Notes: generated from the sequence alone by a model not told the origin. Shown: positions 32,712 through 42,170, counted from the stretch's first letter. The stretch: 52,684 bases of DNA from Tomitella cavernea (GCF_016599145.1 NZ_JAENKO010000032.1:1-52684); one strand, 5' to 3'. Numbers and translations are program-made.

Positions 32712-34319
32712 ATGCCCCTTCCACCGGACGCCGCACCGCTCCCCTCGCTCCATGCCGCGACCGTCGACGCGATGCTCGCCGCCCGCGCCGAGGACACCCC
32801 CGAAGCCCCTTTCCTATACTTCGGCGACGACACCGTCACCTACGCGCAGATGCACGCCCGCGCCGAGCGTGCCGCCGCCGCGCTGCACCGCAGCGGGATC
32901 GGCCGCGGTGATCGCGTCGCCATCGCGGCCGGGAACTCGACCCAATGGCTCGTCGCCTACTTCGCGTGCTGCCGCCTCGGCGCCGTGCTGGTGACGCTCA
33001 GCGTGGCGTACCGGGAGCGCGAGTTCGTCTACATGCTCGGCCAGTCGGGCGCCCGGCTGCTGTTGTGCGACGAGCGGGCCGGCGACTTCGCGTTCCGCCC
33101 GTTCCTCGAGTCACTCCGCCCACGGATCACGTCGGTGGAGCGGATCGTCTACTTCGGCGCGCCCGACGCGGAGGACTCCTGGGAGAACCTCCTCGCGGCA
33201 GGCGCAGGCGGCACAGAAGCAGGCACTACAGTCACCGCCGCAGCGCCGGCCCCTGCGTCGTCCCCCGATTCCCCCGCCGTCATCCTCTACACCTCCGGTA
33301 CCACCGGGGATCCCAAGGGCGCGACCCTCACCCACCGGAGCCTGCTCGCATCGGCTGCGGCGCAGTCCGAGCGTTTCGGGCAGGCGCCCGACGACGTCAC
33401 TCTCGGTGTCATGCCGTTCAACCACGTCGGCGGGCTCACGTGCACGATCGGCGCGAGCCTCGTCTCCGGCGGCGCGGTGGCACTGCTGCCCCGCTTCCAC
33501 CCCGACCTCGTCGCGCAAGTGGTGCCCGCGCGGCGGGTGACGATGTTCGTGGGCGTGCCGACGATGTACCGCATGATGCTCGGCTCGGAGCAGTTCGCCG
33601 CCTGCGACGTCTCGAGCGTGCGACTGTGCGTGGTGGGCGGCTCGAACCTGGAGCCGGAGCTCGCCGGGCAGGTGCGCGACCGCTTCGGCGGGCCCCGCCT
33701 GGCCAATCTGTACGGCCTCTCGGAGACGTCGGGCGCGTGCATCATCTCGCCCGCCGACGACACCTTCGAGCAGGTGGCCACCTCGATCGGCACCGCGCTC
33801 ACCGGGTTCGAGGCCCGCATCGTCGACGACGACGGCGCGCCGTTGCCCGCGGGCGAGGCGGGCGAGCTGCAGGTTCGTGGCGCGTGCGTCGCCGCGGGAT
33901 ATTGGGAGGCCCCCGGCGCGACGGCCGGCGCGTTCGGCGCCGACGGCTGGCTGTCCACCGGCGACATCGGCATGCTCACCGATGACGGGCACGTGACGCT
34001 GCTCGCGCGCAAGAAGGAGATGTACGTGCGCGGCGGCTACAACGTCTACCCCGCCGAGGTGGAGAGCCTCCTCGCCACGGATCCGTCGGTGGCGATGTGC
34101 GCGGTGATCGGGGTGCCGGATGCGACGTTCGGCGAGACCGGGCACGCCTTCGTCGTCCCCGCGCCGGGCGCGACGGTGGATACCGCCGCACTGCTGCGGT
34201 TGTGCGCCGTCTCGCTCGCCGAGTACAAGGTGCCCGCCCGCATCGAGGTGGTGGACGCGCTGCCGATGACCCCGGCGGGCAAGATCCGCAAGGTGCTGCT
34301 CACGCCTTCGCGCACTTGA
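32712..34319 (+). CDS. AMP-forming acyl-CoA synthetase/ligase
   Basis: 535 aa from ATG 32712. Adenylate-forming motifs in order: P-loop ILYTSGTTGDPKGATLTH (about residue 195), NLYGLSETSG, WLSTGDIGML, hinge region KKEMYVRGGYNVYP and catalytic Lys in TPAGKIRKVLL near the C-terminus. Activates a carboxylic acid to the CoA thioester via acyl-AMP; chain type unknown. Same strand and 75 bp after the hydrolase-fold gene, probably one unit. A second ligase of this class is in the operon at 46799. Confidence 0.88.
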   Translation: MPLPPDAAPLPSLHAATVDAMLAARAEDTPEAPFLYFGDDTVTYAQMHARAERAAAALHRSGIGRGDRVAIAAGNSTQWLVAYFACCRLGAVLVTLSVAYREREFVYMLGQSGARLLLCDERAGDFAFRPFLESLRPRITSVERIVYFGAPDAEDSWENLLAAGAGGTEAGTTVTAAAPAPASSPDSPAVILYTSGTTGDPKGATLTHRSLLASAAAQSERFGQAPDDVTLGVMPFNHVGGLTCTIGASLVSGGAVALLPRFHPDLVAQVVPARRVTMFVGVPTMYRMMLGSEQFAACDVSSVRLCVVGGSNLEPELAGQVRDRFGGPRLANLYGLSETSGACIISPADDTFEQVATSIGTALTGFEARIVDDDGAPLPAGEAGELQVRGACVAAGYWEAPGATAGAFGADGWLSTGDIGMLTDDGHVTLLARKKEMYVRGGYNVYPAEVESLLATDPSVAMCAVIGVPDATFGETGHAFVVPAPGATVDTAALLRLCAVSLAEYKVPARIEVVDALPMTPAGKIRKVLLTPSRT

Positions 34320-34446
34320 CCGAATCGCTTTACGACGGAACGCGGGGGCGCCGTCGCGCATTCGGCGACTACATAGTCCGACACTGGGTGCGCCTGACCG
34401 GAGAAGTCGCGGTTTCGTGCGGGCACGGCAATCCCCCGCAATCCCC

Positions 34447-34902
34447 TCAGCGCGTCTCGATGAAGCCGTCGGCCACGTCTTCGGGATCCGGTGTCGCCTC
34501 GTCCGCCATCCGCTGGAGCGCCTGGCGACGCTGGTCACGCTGGTTCCGGCGGTAATCGAGTACGTCCGCCAATTCGACGCGCCGGTGACGGCCCGGCGTG
34601 GTGTACGGAATCCGGCCCGCTTCTAAGAGACGGACGAAGGTCGGCCGCGTGATCCCCAACAACCCGGCGGCCTCCTGGGTGGTCAGAACTGTGCGGCGAG
34701 GCTCGACCGTTACGGCATCACCGCGCGCAAGCGCGTCGACCGCGTCGGCAAGCACTGCGCGCGCGGCCGGCGGTAGTACGGCCCCACTGCCCGTACCCGA
34801 CAAGCGTAGATCGCCCCGCTCCGCCAGTACGGCTCGCAGTGCCACGTAGACGTCGCCGCCGGCGGACAGCGGCAGGATGGTGTGGTTCGACGACGCGGGC
34901 AT
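34447..34902 (-). CDS. Excisionase/MerR-type DNA-binding protein (orphan antitoxin-like)
   Basis: 151 aa from ATG 34902. The C-terminal part carries the excisionase-family HTH: RRTVLTTQEAAGLLGITRPTFVRLLEAGRIPYTTPGRHRRVELADVLDY. The N-terminal half (ALRAVLAERGDLRLSG) is helical. Proteins of this kind are usually the antitoxin of a PIN-domain toxin encoded just downstream; the 127 bp downstream here contain no PIN start. It may therefore be a solitary regulator or a survivor of a lost pair. Confidence 0.75.
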   Translation of the reverse strand: MPASSNHTILPLSAGGDVYVALRAVLAERGDLRLSGTGSGAVLPPAARAVLADAVDALARGDAVTVEPRRTVLTTQEAAGLLGITRPTFVRLLEAGRIPYTTPGRHRRVELADVLDYRRNQRDQRRQALQRMADEATPDPEDVADGFIETR

Positions 34903-35101
34903 GCCCCCAGCATAAACGAAAAATACGAACACCGACAACGAACCTGCGGAAACCGGACACAGCCATCCGCACAACCCATACCTGCCGCCAGGAACGCGGC
35001 CGCAGATCAAAGAGACGATCCGGGCGTGGACCCCGACTCGTACGCTGAGTCCCTGTCGGCTCTCGTCGAGAGCAGCTTATTCGCCGACTGAGGAGATCCC
35101 C

Positions 35102-35953
35102 ATGGCTGACATCGCTCTGACGGGCGCGACCGGCACGGTCGGCGGCATGGCGGCCCGCCTGCTCGCCGACGCCGGCGTCCCGATGCGCCTGCTCGTCCGC
35201 GACCTGTCCCGCGCCCCGGACCTGCCGGGCGCCGAGGTGCGGCGGGCCGAGTACGGGGGCGACGCGTGCCGCGCGGCGCTCACCGGGGTCGACACGGCGC
35301 TCATGGTGTCGACGCACGAGTCTTCCGACCGGTTGGAGGTGCACCGCGCGTTCGTGCAGGCCGCCGTCGATGCGGGCGTGCGGCAGGTGGTGTACCTGTC
35401 GTTCGTCGGGGCGGGCGACGGCGCCGGCTTCCTGCTGGCCCGCGACCACGGAGCCACCGAGAAGATCATCCGCGATTCGAGCCTGGCGTTCACGTTTCTG
35501 CGGGACAACTTCTACGCCGAGGCGATCGCCGGGTTCGCGGGCGACGACGGTGCGCTCCGCGGGCCCGCCGGCGACGGGCGCGTGGCGTCGGTGTCGCAGC
35601 GGGACGTGGCCGCGGTGGCCGCGCACATCCTCGCCGACCCGCGGACGCACGAAGGCCGGAGCTACGACCTCACCGGCCCGGAGTCGCTCACGCTCGGCCA
35701 GATCGCCGCGACGCTCACCGAGGTGACGGGGCGGCCGCACCGGTTCGTCGACGAGACGATGGACGAGGCGCGTGCCAGCAGGGCGGTGTATGACGCGCCG
35801 GCGTGGCTGGTGGACGCGTGGATCAGCACCTACACCGCGATCCGTGACGGTGAACTCGAGCGCGTGAGCGACGCCGTGCCGACTCTGTTGGGCCGCCCGG
35901 CGATGAGTTTTGCGGAGGCGATGCGGGCGGCCGCTGCGGGACACACCCCGTGA
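35102..35953 (+). CDS. NmrA-like NAD(P)-binding protein (atypical SDR)
   Basis: 283 aa from ATG 35102, with GAGGAGA 5 nt upstream. Rossmann motif IALTGATGTVGGMAARLLADAG, then MRLLVRDLSRAPDLPGAEV and the YLSFVGAGDG core; no YxxxK pair, as in the NmrA/QOR2/TMR subgroup of atypical SDRs. Such proteins are redox sensors or NAD(P)H quinone/azo-reductases. A 21-codon ORF ends 11 nt before its start and is probably incidental. Convergent with secA2. Confidence 0.85.
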   Translation: MADIALTGATGTVGGMAARLLADAGVPMRLLVRDLSRAPDLPGAEVRRAEYGGDACRAALTGVDTALMVSTHESSDRLEVHRAFVQAAVDAGVRQVVYLSFVGAGDGAGFLLARDHGATEKIIRDSSLAFTFLRDNFYAEAIAGFAGDDGALRGPAGDGRVASVSQRDVAAVAAHILADPRTHEGRSYDLTGPESLTLGQIAATLTEVTGRPHRFVDETMDEARASRAVYDAPAWLVDAWISTYTAIRDGELERVSDAVPTLLGRPAMSFAEAMRAAAAGHTP

Positions 35954-35972
35954 ACGCACGCGGTTGCGGCAG

Positions 35973-38300
35973 TCATCTCCCGAACAGCGCGCGGCGAGCC
36001 GAAGCGAAGTAGGCGACGGCGCGGTCGGCATCGGACTCGGAGGAATCAGGGGCGACCAGGTACGTCCATGTCGCGGACGGCCGCCGCAATCCGAGGTCTT
36101 CGATGGTGGCGTCGGCGCGGTCGGCATTTTCGAGCGCGGCCCGGGTCGCGGCGGCCGCCTCCTCTGCCAGTCCCCGGAAGTCCTGCGCGGCCAGGATCGT
36201 GAACTCCTCGAGCGGGTCCTGCCGCCCGAGCCGGCGCAGATGGATCCCTTCGCGGATGTCGACCATGCGGTTCATGTGCCGGGTCCAGACACGATCGAGC
36301 TGATACAAGACCACCTCCGCGGCGAGGCCGCGACGCGACGGCGCGGTCCACTTTCTCGCGGCATCGGGGTCGTCCGGCCACACGCCGGCCAGGTGGTCGT
36401 CGAGCGCGCCAGGCTCGGTGAGCAGGCGTTCGCGCGTGTGCAGGATGCTCAGCCGTTGGTTGTCGGTCACGGTGTGGAATCTGCGGGTCGTGCGGTGCAG
36501 CTGCAGGAGGGCGCCTTCGGCGACGCGCTGCGCGTGGGCGTAGAGCCGGTGTGATCGCCGATCGCTCACGAGCCCGTCGTCGTCGACCGACCGCGGCCGC
36601 CTCACCGGAGCGACGTTTTCGGTGACGACGGGGTCTGCCAGGCTGGTGTAGAAGACGGTGCGGCCCGGGTCGCCCTGGCGCCCTGCGCGCCCCTGCAATT
36701 GCCGGTCCAGCCGCGGGCTGACATAGCGCCCGAGCCCCAGCACCAGCAGTCCCCCGGTGTCGGCGGCTCCTGGACCCAACCGGATGTCGACCCCGCGGCC
36801 CGCCATCTGGGTGGACACCGTGACCGCGCCCTTGTGTCCGGCCCGGGCGATCGTGTCGGCCTCGTCGGCGTCGTTCTTCGCGTTGAGGACGGCGGCGTGC
36901 ACGCCGTGGCCGGCCAGCAGCGCCGCGAATCGCTCGGAGTCGGCGACGCTCCCGGTGCCGACGAGCACCGGTTGCCCCGCGTCGTGCGCCGCACGCACCC
37001 GGGCCGCCGCCGCGGTGTCACGCTGCTCGGCGGACGCGTAGAGCAGGTCCGGCTCGTCGATGCGGATCGACGGGTGATGCGTGCCGATCACGCCGGTGTG
37101 CAGGTCGAGGTCCTCAGCGAGGCGATCGGCCGCCTCCAACGCGGAGCCGCTCATGCCCGTGATGCCCCGATAACCGCGCACCACTGTCTCCACGAGGATC
37201 TGATCGAGCACTTCGGCCTGCGCGGTCACCGCCACGCCTTCCTTGCGTTCGATGGCCGCATGCAGCCCGTCCGGCCAGCGTTGGCGCTGCGCGATCCGCC
37301 CGCACGCGTCGTCGATGAGCCGCACCCGCCCTCCGGTGACGACGTAGTCCACATCGCGGTGCACCAGGGCCTGTGCGTGCAGCGCCACATACGCGGCGGT
37401 GACCAGGTCGATGCTCTCCTCGGCGTACAGATTGTCCACGCCGAGCCGGTCTTCGAGGAACCGGATGCCCGTGTCGGTCAGCGTCGCGCCGGCGCCGCCG
37501 GCGTCCACCTCGTAGTCGACTCCCTCGGTCAATAATGCGACAGCGCCGGCGACCGGAATCTCCGCGGCCGTGTCTGCACCGCTGCCCGCGATCACCAGCG
37601 GGACCACGGCGTCGTCGACGAGGACCGCGTCGATCTCGTCGATGACGACCATGTCCAGAGGCGGCAGCAGCCGTTGCGCCTCGACAGTGCGCCGCCGGTC
37701 GCGCAGCACGTCGAACCCCACCTGGTGCACCGTCGCGTAGACGACATCGCTGCCGTATGTGCGTCGCCGTTCGATGTCGGTCATGTGCTCGGCGACGGCC
37801 GTGACGCTGAGGCCGAACATCTCGTAGAACCCGGCGCCCGCTGCGGCATCGCGCCCTGCGAGATACTCGTTGGCGGTCAGCACGTGCACACGCCGGCCGG
37901 CCAGTGCGAATCCTGCGGCGACGAGGAAACCGACGAGGGTCTTCCCCTCGCCGGTGGCCATGTCGGCCACGCGACCACGCAACATGCTGACGGCCGCGAG
38001 CAGTTGTTCCGGGTACGGCGCGAGGCCGATCCGCCGGCGGGATACCTCACTGGCGACGGCGAGGTACCGGCTCAAAGCGTCATCGTCGTCGGGATCGAGG
38101 CCGGCCCGGGCGCGGGCGGCCTCGGACAGTTCGCCGTCCGTATGCGCCCGCCACGCGGCGGCGCCCTCCACGACATCGGCGACGAGCGGCTCGAACCGGC
38201 GCAGGTCCGCGGTCCCCGGGTCGTGGCGCAGCCGGCGCACGGCGGCGGCGACGCGTTCTCCCGGTGACGAGGGTGTGCGCAGCGTTTCGGAAGGCCCCAT
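35973..38300 (-). CDS. secA2: SecA2 accessory secretion ATPase
   Basis: 775 aa from ATG 38300 (the frame opens further upstream but that part is non-coding-like); the length agrees with mycobacterial SecA2 rather than SecA1, near 940. Walker A RVADMATGEGKT (about residue 113), helicase motif II VVIDEIDAVL, preprotein cross-link region, then motif V/VI STQMAGRGVDIRLG and QLQGRAGRQGDPGRTVFY. The C-terminal zinc-binding tail of SecA1 is absent. SecA2 drives export of a small protein subset in actinobacteria. Neighbours (an NmrA-like reductase and an MHS transporter) are unrelated to secretion. Confidence 0.88.
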   Translation of the reverse strand: MGPSETLRTPSSPGERVAAAVRRLRHDPGTADLRRFEPLVADVVEGAAAWRAHTDGELSEAARARAGLDPDDDDALSRYLAVASEVSRRRIGLAPYPEQLLAAVSMLRGRVADMATGEGKTLVGFLVAAGFALAGRRVHVLTANEYLAGRDAAAGAGFYEMFGLSVTAVAEHMTDIERRRTYGSDVVYATVHQVGFDVLRDRRRTVEAQRLLPPLDMVVIDEIDAVLVDDAVVPLVIAGSGADTAAEIPVAGAVALLTEGVDYEVDAGGAGATLTDTGIRFLEDRLGVDNLYAEESIDLVTAAYVALHAQALVHRDVDYVVTGGRVRLIDDACGRIAQRQRWPDGLHAAIERKEGVAVTAQAEVLDQILVETVVRGYRGITGMSGSALEAADRLAEDLDLHTGVIGTHHPSIRIDEPDLLYASAEQRDTAAAARVRAAHDAGQPVLVGTGSVADSERFAALLAGHGVHAAVLNAKNDADEADTIARAGHKGAVTVSTQMAGRGVDIRLGPGAADTGGLLVLGLGRYVSPRLDRQLQGRAGRQGDPGRTVFYTSLADPVVTENVAPVRRPRSVDDDGLVSDRRSHRLYAHAQRVAEGALLQLHRTTRRFHTVTDNQRLSILHTRERLLTEPGALDDHLAGVWPDDPDAARKWTAPSRRGLAAEVVLYQLDRVWTRHMNRMVDIREGIHLRRLGRQDPLEEFTILAAQDFRGLAEEAAAATRAALENADRADATIEDLGLRRPSATWTYLVAPDSSESDADRAVAYFASARRALFGR

Positions 38301-38421
38301 CGCCCCAGTGTGCACGAGCACGGCGGTGGTCAGCGTCTGCGTGCTGGGCGATTGCAGGTTCGCGGCCGCGTGACGCCCCGGGCCGGTATGTGGACCGAAG
38401 AGCGATCCGGTCCGGTAAACA

Positions 38422-39780
38422 GTGGGGGTGGCCACTCCCATCGAGCAGCTTTCGGCGAAAGAGCGGCGCCAGTCGATGATCATCGCCGCCTTCGGCACGA
38501 TCGTCGAGTGGTACGACTTCTCGATCTACTTCTACGTCGCCACCATCCTCACGGCCGAGTTCTTCGGCGACGACACCGACTCGATCCTGCTGACCCTCGG
38601 GATCGGCGCAGCCGGGTTCTTCTTCCGCCCGCTCGGCGCGATGGTCTTCGGCCACCTCGGCGACCGGGTCGGCCGGCGCCAGGCGCTCGTCGTCTCGGCG
38701 GTGCTCATCGCCGTCGCCATGTTCGCCACCGCCGCGCTGCCCGGATACGAGACTGTCGGCATCTGGGGCGGAGTGGGCATGGTGCTGCTGCGCTGCCTCG
38801 CCGGGTTCTCCGTGGGCGCCGAATACACCGGCACGATGGTGTATCTCATGGAAACCGCGTCCCCCGGCAAACGGGGGGTCACCACCTCGTGGGCGGCGGC
38901 GAACAGCGAGATCGGCTCGCTGCTGGCCGTCGGGCTCGGCGCGCTGTGCGCGAACCTGCTCAGCCCCGAGGCGATGCAGTCGTGGGGCTGGCGCATCCTG
39001 TTCGTCGTCGGCGGCGTCCTCGCGGCGATCATGGTGCCGCTGCGCAGCAGGCTTAGCGAAACGCCGACCACCCAACGCCTGCACCAGAACACGCCCACCG
39101 ACGACAGGGCGGCGAAGGGATCGTGGCGCGAGTCCCCGCTCGTGCTGGTGCTTCTCCACCAGCCGCGGGCGGTGCTCGTCGCCTTCCTCATCTCCTCGAT
39201 CGGCGCGACCAGCTACTTCCTCAACATCACCTACGTGCCGACCTACCTGGCCGAGGAGGCCGATTTCGCCGACGCGGGCGCGCTCGGCCTCGGCACCATC
39301 GCCGCCGTCACCGCCATCGTGGTCACTCCCCTGTTCGGGCTGCTGGCTGACCGGATCGGGCGGAAAGTCTCGTTGGCGATCCTCGTCGGCGGGCTGGTGG
39401 TGACGACCATCCCCGTCTACGCGCTGCTGCACTCCCCCTCCGCGGGGCTGAGCATGTCCGCAGCGGCGTTCCTCGCCGTGCCCGCCGCCGGCTGGAGCGC
39501 CGTCGCCGCCTCGACGATCCCCGAACAGTTCACCGCAGTGGGCCGCTTCTCCGGCATGGCCATCGGCTACAACATCGCCACCGTCGCCTTCGGCGGGCTC
39601 TCACCCCTCATCGCGACGGCTCTCATCTCGGCGACGGGGCTCTCTCTGGCGCCCGCGATCTACGCGACGATCATCATCGCGGCCTGTGGCGTCCCCGCCC
39701 TGCTGCTCATGCGCAACCTCGCGCACGCGCGAATCGACGACCTCGACCGCGACGAACTGCTTGTGGGGGTGGAGTCGTAA
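38422..39780 (+). CDS. MFS transporter, metabolite:H+ symporter (MHS/ProP-like) family
   Basis: 452 aa from GTG 38422 (GTG 38428 also possible; no clear ribosome binding site, leaderless translation possible). The MHS hallmarks are present: FGTIVEWYDFSIYFYVA in helix 1, FRPLGAMVFGHLGDRVGRRQALV and LAGFSVGAEYTGTMVYLMETA. Twelve hydrophobic segments. Members import organic acids, betaines or shikimate-like compounds with protons. It is divergent from secA2 and lies just before the 40-kb catabolic operon, which it could serve. Confidence 0.87.
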   Translation: MGVATPIEQLSAKERRQSMIIAAFGTIVEWYDFSIYFYVATILTAEFFGDDTDSILLTLGIGAAGFFFRPLGAMVFGHLGDRVGRRQALVVSAVLIAVAMFATAALPGYETVGIWGGVGMVLLRCLAGFSVGAEYTGTMVYLMETASPGKRGVTTSWAAANSEIGSLLAVGLGALCANLLSPEAMQSWGWRILFVVGGVLAAIMVPLRSRLSETPTTQRLHQNTPTDDRAAKGSWRESPLVLVLLHQPRAVLVAFLISSIGATSYFLNITYVPTYLAEEADFADAGALGLGTIAAVTAIVVTPLFGLLADRIGRKVSLAILVGGLVVTTIPVYALLHSPSAGLSMSAAAFLAVPAAGWSAVAASTIPEQFTAVGRFSGMAIGYNIATVAFGGLSPLIATALISATGLSLAPAIYATIIIAACGVPALLLMRNLAHARIDDLDRDELLVGVES

Positions 39781-40006
39781 GCGGCGGGCTACCTCTCGTT
39801 CATTCAGCCCGCGGCCGGCCCATAGGCGAATTGCGCGGACATCACCCACAATCCCGGGCACCCTTGACACCTGATGTGCCGTGAGTCACGCTTCTACTCG
39901 TAGTAGATACATTCAACTCACCGTTGAGCTCAATGGGCCGGTCCGGAGCCTGCAGCATCCCGCACGTATCCCGGCCGCCGCCTGAGAACTTTCGAAAGGC
40001 CCCGCC
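39781..40006 (+). promoter_or_regulatory. Leader region of the plus-strand catabolic operon, with stacked palindromes
   Basis: The 226 bp hold a consensus TTGACA (39864-39869) without a good -10 at normal spacing. Then come CTACT-CGT-AGTAG (39894-39906), TCAAC-N5-GTTGA (39913-39927) and the perfect palindrome TTGAGCTCAA (39924-39933), overlapping each other. A ribosome binding site (GAAAGG) precedes 40007. Confidence 0.5.
39913..39927. promoter_or_regulatory. Operator candidate TCAAC-N5-GTTGA (copy 1)
   Basis: Inverted repeat with 5-bp arms and a 5-bp centre, 79 bp before the first gene of the plus-strand operon. The same arms and spacing recur at 51634-51648, before the minus-strand operon. 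Confidence 0.5.
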
Positions 40007-40297
40007 ATGACCACGATCGTTAGTCTCCGCGCGCACAGCCGCAAATCGGCCGATGAGCTCAAGGCTCTCTACGTAGCTGGAGTCGACAAGTTCCGCGCGA
40101 TGCCCGGCCTGTCGCAGAAGTACTACATCCACAATCCTGAGACAGGGGAGGTCGGCGGGGTGTACATCTTCCACACCCGCGAGGCTGCCGACGCCTATCT
40201 GGGTGGCCCTATCCTCGCCAGCGTCGGCGAACGTTACGACGTCGACGGCGAGATCACGCTCGAGGTCGTCGACGTCGACATGACGTTGAGCGCATAG
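40007..40297 (+). CDS. YdhR-like putative monooxygenase (paralogue 1)
   Basis: 96 aa, one ferredoxin-like domain. Core motif LSQKYYIHNPETGEVGGVYIFHTREAADAYL matches the YdhR family (PF08803), which resembles ABM monooxygenases and acts as dimers; the biochemical role of the family is poorly known. It is the first gene of a three-gene operon. Nearly collinear paralogues occur at 48420 and, more diverged, at 51734. Their spread over both operons suggests that a YdhR-type step or binding role is central to the pathway. Confidence 0.82.
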   Translation: MTTIVSLRAHSRKSADELKALYVAGVDKFRAMPGLSQKYYIHNPETGEVGGVYIFHTREAADAYLGGPILASVGERYDVDGEITLEVVDVDMTLSA

Positions 40298-40335
40298 GCC
40301 CCCGCTTGCCCACTCGCGTATTCAGGAGGACCTCT

Positions 40336-41388
40336 GTGCCCAGACAGCAGCCCGGGTCATCGAACAACCGGCGGCTCCGCCTTGCGCAGCGCCCCCGTGG
40401 CCGTGTCGATGCCGAAACATGGCGGATCACCGTAGACCCTGTCGAGCCGCTCGACCACGGACGATTCCTGGTGCGCACCAGCCACATTTCCATCGATCCC
40501 GCAATGCGCCGTTGGCTGAACGACGTCCGCAGCTACGTGCCGCCGGTCGGCATAGGTGAGGTGATGCGGGCGCACGCTGTAGGCGAGGTGACCGCATCGC
40601 GGCATCCGGATTTCCCCGTCGGAACGCACGTGTTCGGCGATTTCGGCGTCGCCGAGTACGCGGAGTCCGACGGTGAGGGGGTGACGGTCATTGACCCCGC
40701 CCTCGCGCCCGCGCCCGTGTGGCTCGGCGCATTGGGGCTGCCCGGTATGACGGCTTACTTCGGCCTCACCGACGTCGGCGGCCTGCGCCCCGGAGACACC
40801 CTGGTCATCTCCGGCGCTGCCGGGGCCGTGGGTTCGATCGCGGGCCAGATCGGCAAGCTCATGGGGTGCCGCGTGATCGGCATCGCGGGCGGCCCGGACA
40901 AGTGTGCGTGGTTGACCGACGAGCTTGGGTTCGATGCTGCCATCGACTACAAGCGGGGCTCCATCGACGCTGCCCTGCGCACCGCCGCGCCGGACGGCGT
41001 CGACGTGTACTTCGACAACGTCGGCGGCGATATTCTCGATTCGGTGCTCGGCCAGATCAACGTCTTCGCCCGTGTGGTGCTCTGCGGCGCGATCTCGCAG
41101 TACAACGCGGAGTCGCCGAGCCCTGGGCCGTCGCGTTACCTGTCCCTTCTGGTGCGGCGCGCCAAGATGCAGGGCCTGATCATCTTCGACTACACCGACC
41201 GCTATCCCGAGGCCGTTGCGGCACTGTCGAACTGGCTACGACGCGGCGGACTCATCGCTCGCACTCATCTGGCCGACGGAGGCATCGAGGACTTCGGCGA
41301 CACCCTCAACCTCCTCTTCGACGGGGCCAACACCGGCAAACTCGTGCTGCAACTGACCCACAACCCCACAGACAAGGACGTCTCATGA
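40336..41388 (+). CDS. NADP-dependent oxidoreductase, zinc-free MDR family (CurA/PTGR-like)
   Basis: 350 aa from GTG 40336; AGGAGG with a 6-nt spacer decides this start over an ATG-like start 10 codons earlier. N-terminal FLVRTSHISIDPAMRRWLND and nucleotide-binding DTLVISGAAGAVGSIAGQIGKLMG, then VYFDNVGGDILDSVL and the GRLVL-like end, as in the leukotriene/curcumin reductase group. Zinc ligands are absent. These enzymes reduce the C=C bond of enones. The stop overlaps the next ATG (ATGA). Confidence 0.87.
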   Translation: MPRQQPGSSNNRRLRLAQRPRGRVDAETWRITVDPVEPLDHGRFLVRTSHISIDPAMRRWLNDVRSYVPPVGIGEVMRAHAVGEVTASRHPDFPVGTHVFGDFGVAEYAESDGEGVTVIDPALAPAPVWLGALGLPGMTAYFGLTDVGGLRPGDTLVISGAAGAVGSIAGQIGKLMGCRVIGIAGGPDKCAWLTDELGFDAAIDYKRGSIDAALRTAAPDGVDVYFDNVGGDILDSVLGQINVFARVVLCGAISQYNAESPSPGPSRYLSLLVRRAKMQGLIIFDYTDRYPEAVAALSNWLRRGGLIARTHLADGGIEDFGDTLNLLFDGANTGKLVLQLTHNPTDKDVS

Positions 41389-42170
41389 CCGACTCCGTCC
41401 CCTCCGGCTACCGGCTCGACGGAAAGCTGGCCCTGGTCACCGGCGGCGGCCGCGGGATCGGAAGAATGATCACCCGCGGGCTCCTCGACCAGGGTGCGCG
41501 CGTCGTGATCAGCAGTCGCAAACAAGCCGACCTCGACGCCACCGTCGCGGAACTGTCTTCCCGCGGCGACGTGAGCGCGTTCGTCGCCGATCTGTCCACC
41601 GAGCAGGGCGTGCAGAACCTTGCAGCCCACGTGCAGGGGTTATCCGACACGCTGCATGTGCTGGTCAACAACGCCGGCGCCAACTGGGGCGCCGGCATCG
41701 ACGACTTCCCCGCGTCCGCCTGGGACCGTGTGCTCTCGGTCAATGTGAAGGGCGTGTTCGGCCTCACCCAGGCCTTGCTGCCGCAGCTGCGCGCGGCGTC
41801 CACCGACGACGACCCGGCGAGAGTGATCAACATCGGCAGCATCGACGGGCTCCGCGCCCCGGCCCCGGGCATCAACAACTTCTCGTACTCCGCCAGCAAG
41901 GCGGGCGTGCACATGGTCACCCAGCACCTGGCGACCACGCTCGCGCCGCGCATCCTGGTCAACGCGATCGCGCCCGGTCCGTTCGAGACCAAGATGACCG
42001 AAGTCCTGATGAAGAACGGCCGCGAGGCCCTGGAGTCGCACGTACCGCTGCGCAGAATCGGCCGCCCCGCGGACATCAGCGGCACCGTGGAGTTCCTCAC
42101 CGGCCCCGGCAGCACCTACATCACCGGTGCGATCCTGCCGCTCGATGGCGGTATCGTCGCCGGCCGGTAG
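41385..42170 (+). CDS. Short-chain dehydrogenase, RhlG/FabG-like
   Basis: 261 aa; ATG 41385 overlaps the preceding stop by four bases. GGGRGIGRMITRGLLDQGARVVISSRK binds NADP(H) (the Arg-rich beta-2 end suggests NADP). Catalytic Asn in VNNAGANWG, Ser in NIGSIDG, and Tyr/Lys in FSYSASKAG. Sequence style is close to RhlG, a beta-ketoacyl reductase relative. Last gene of the plus operon; with the enone reductase upstream it would remove or add two hydrides on neighbouring carbons of the substrate. Confidence 0.88.
   Translation: MTDSVPSGYRLDGKLALVTGGGRGIGRMITRGLLDQGARVVISSRKQADLDATVAELSSRGDVSAFVADLSTEQGVQNLAAHVQGLSDTLHVLVNNAGANWGAGIDDFPASAWDRVLSVNVKGVFGLTQALLPQLRAASTDDDPARVINIGSIDGLRAPAPGINNFSYSASKAGVHMVTQHLATTLAPRILVNAIAPGPFETKMTEVLMKNGREALESHVPLRRIGRPADISGTVEFLTGPGSTYITGAILPLDGGIVAGR

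Noticed and set aside
35025-35091. 21-codon ORF just before the NmrA-like gene
   Set aside because: Too short, no good ribosome binding site and no coupling overlap.
39864-39892. A full sigma-70 promoter from TTGACA 39864-39869
   Set aside because: No hexamer resembling TATAAT at 16-19 nt; only the -35 is convincing.
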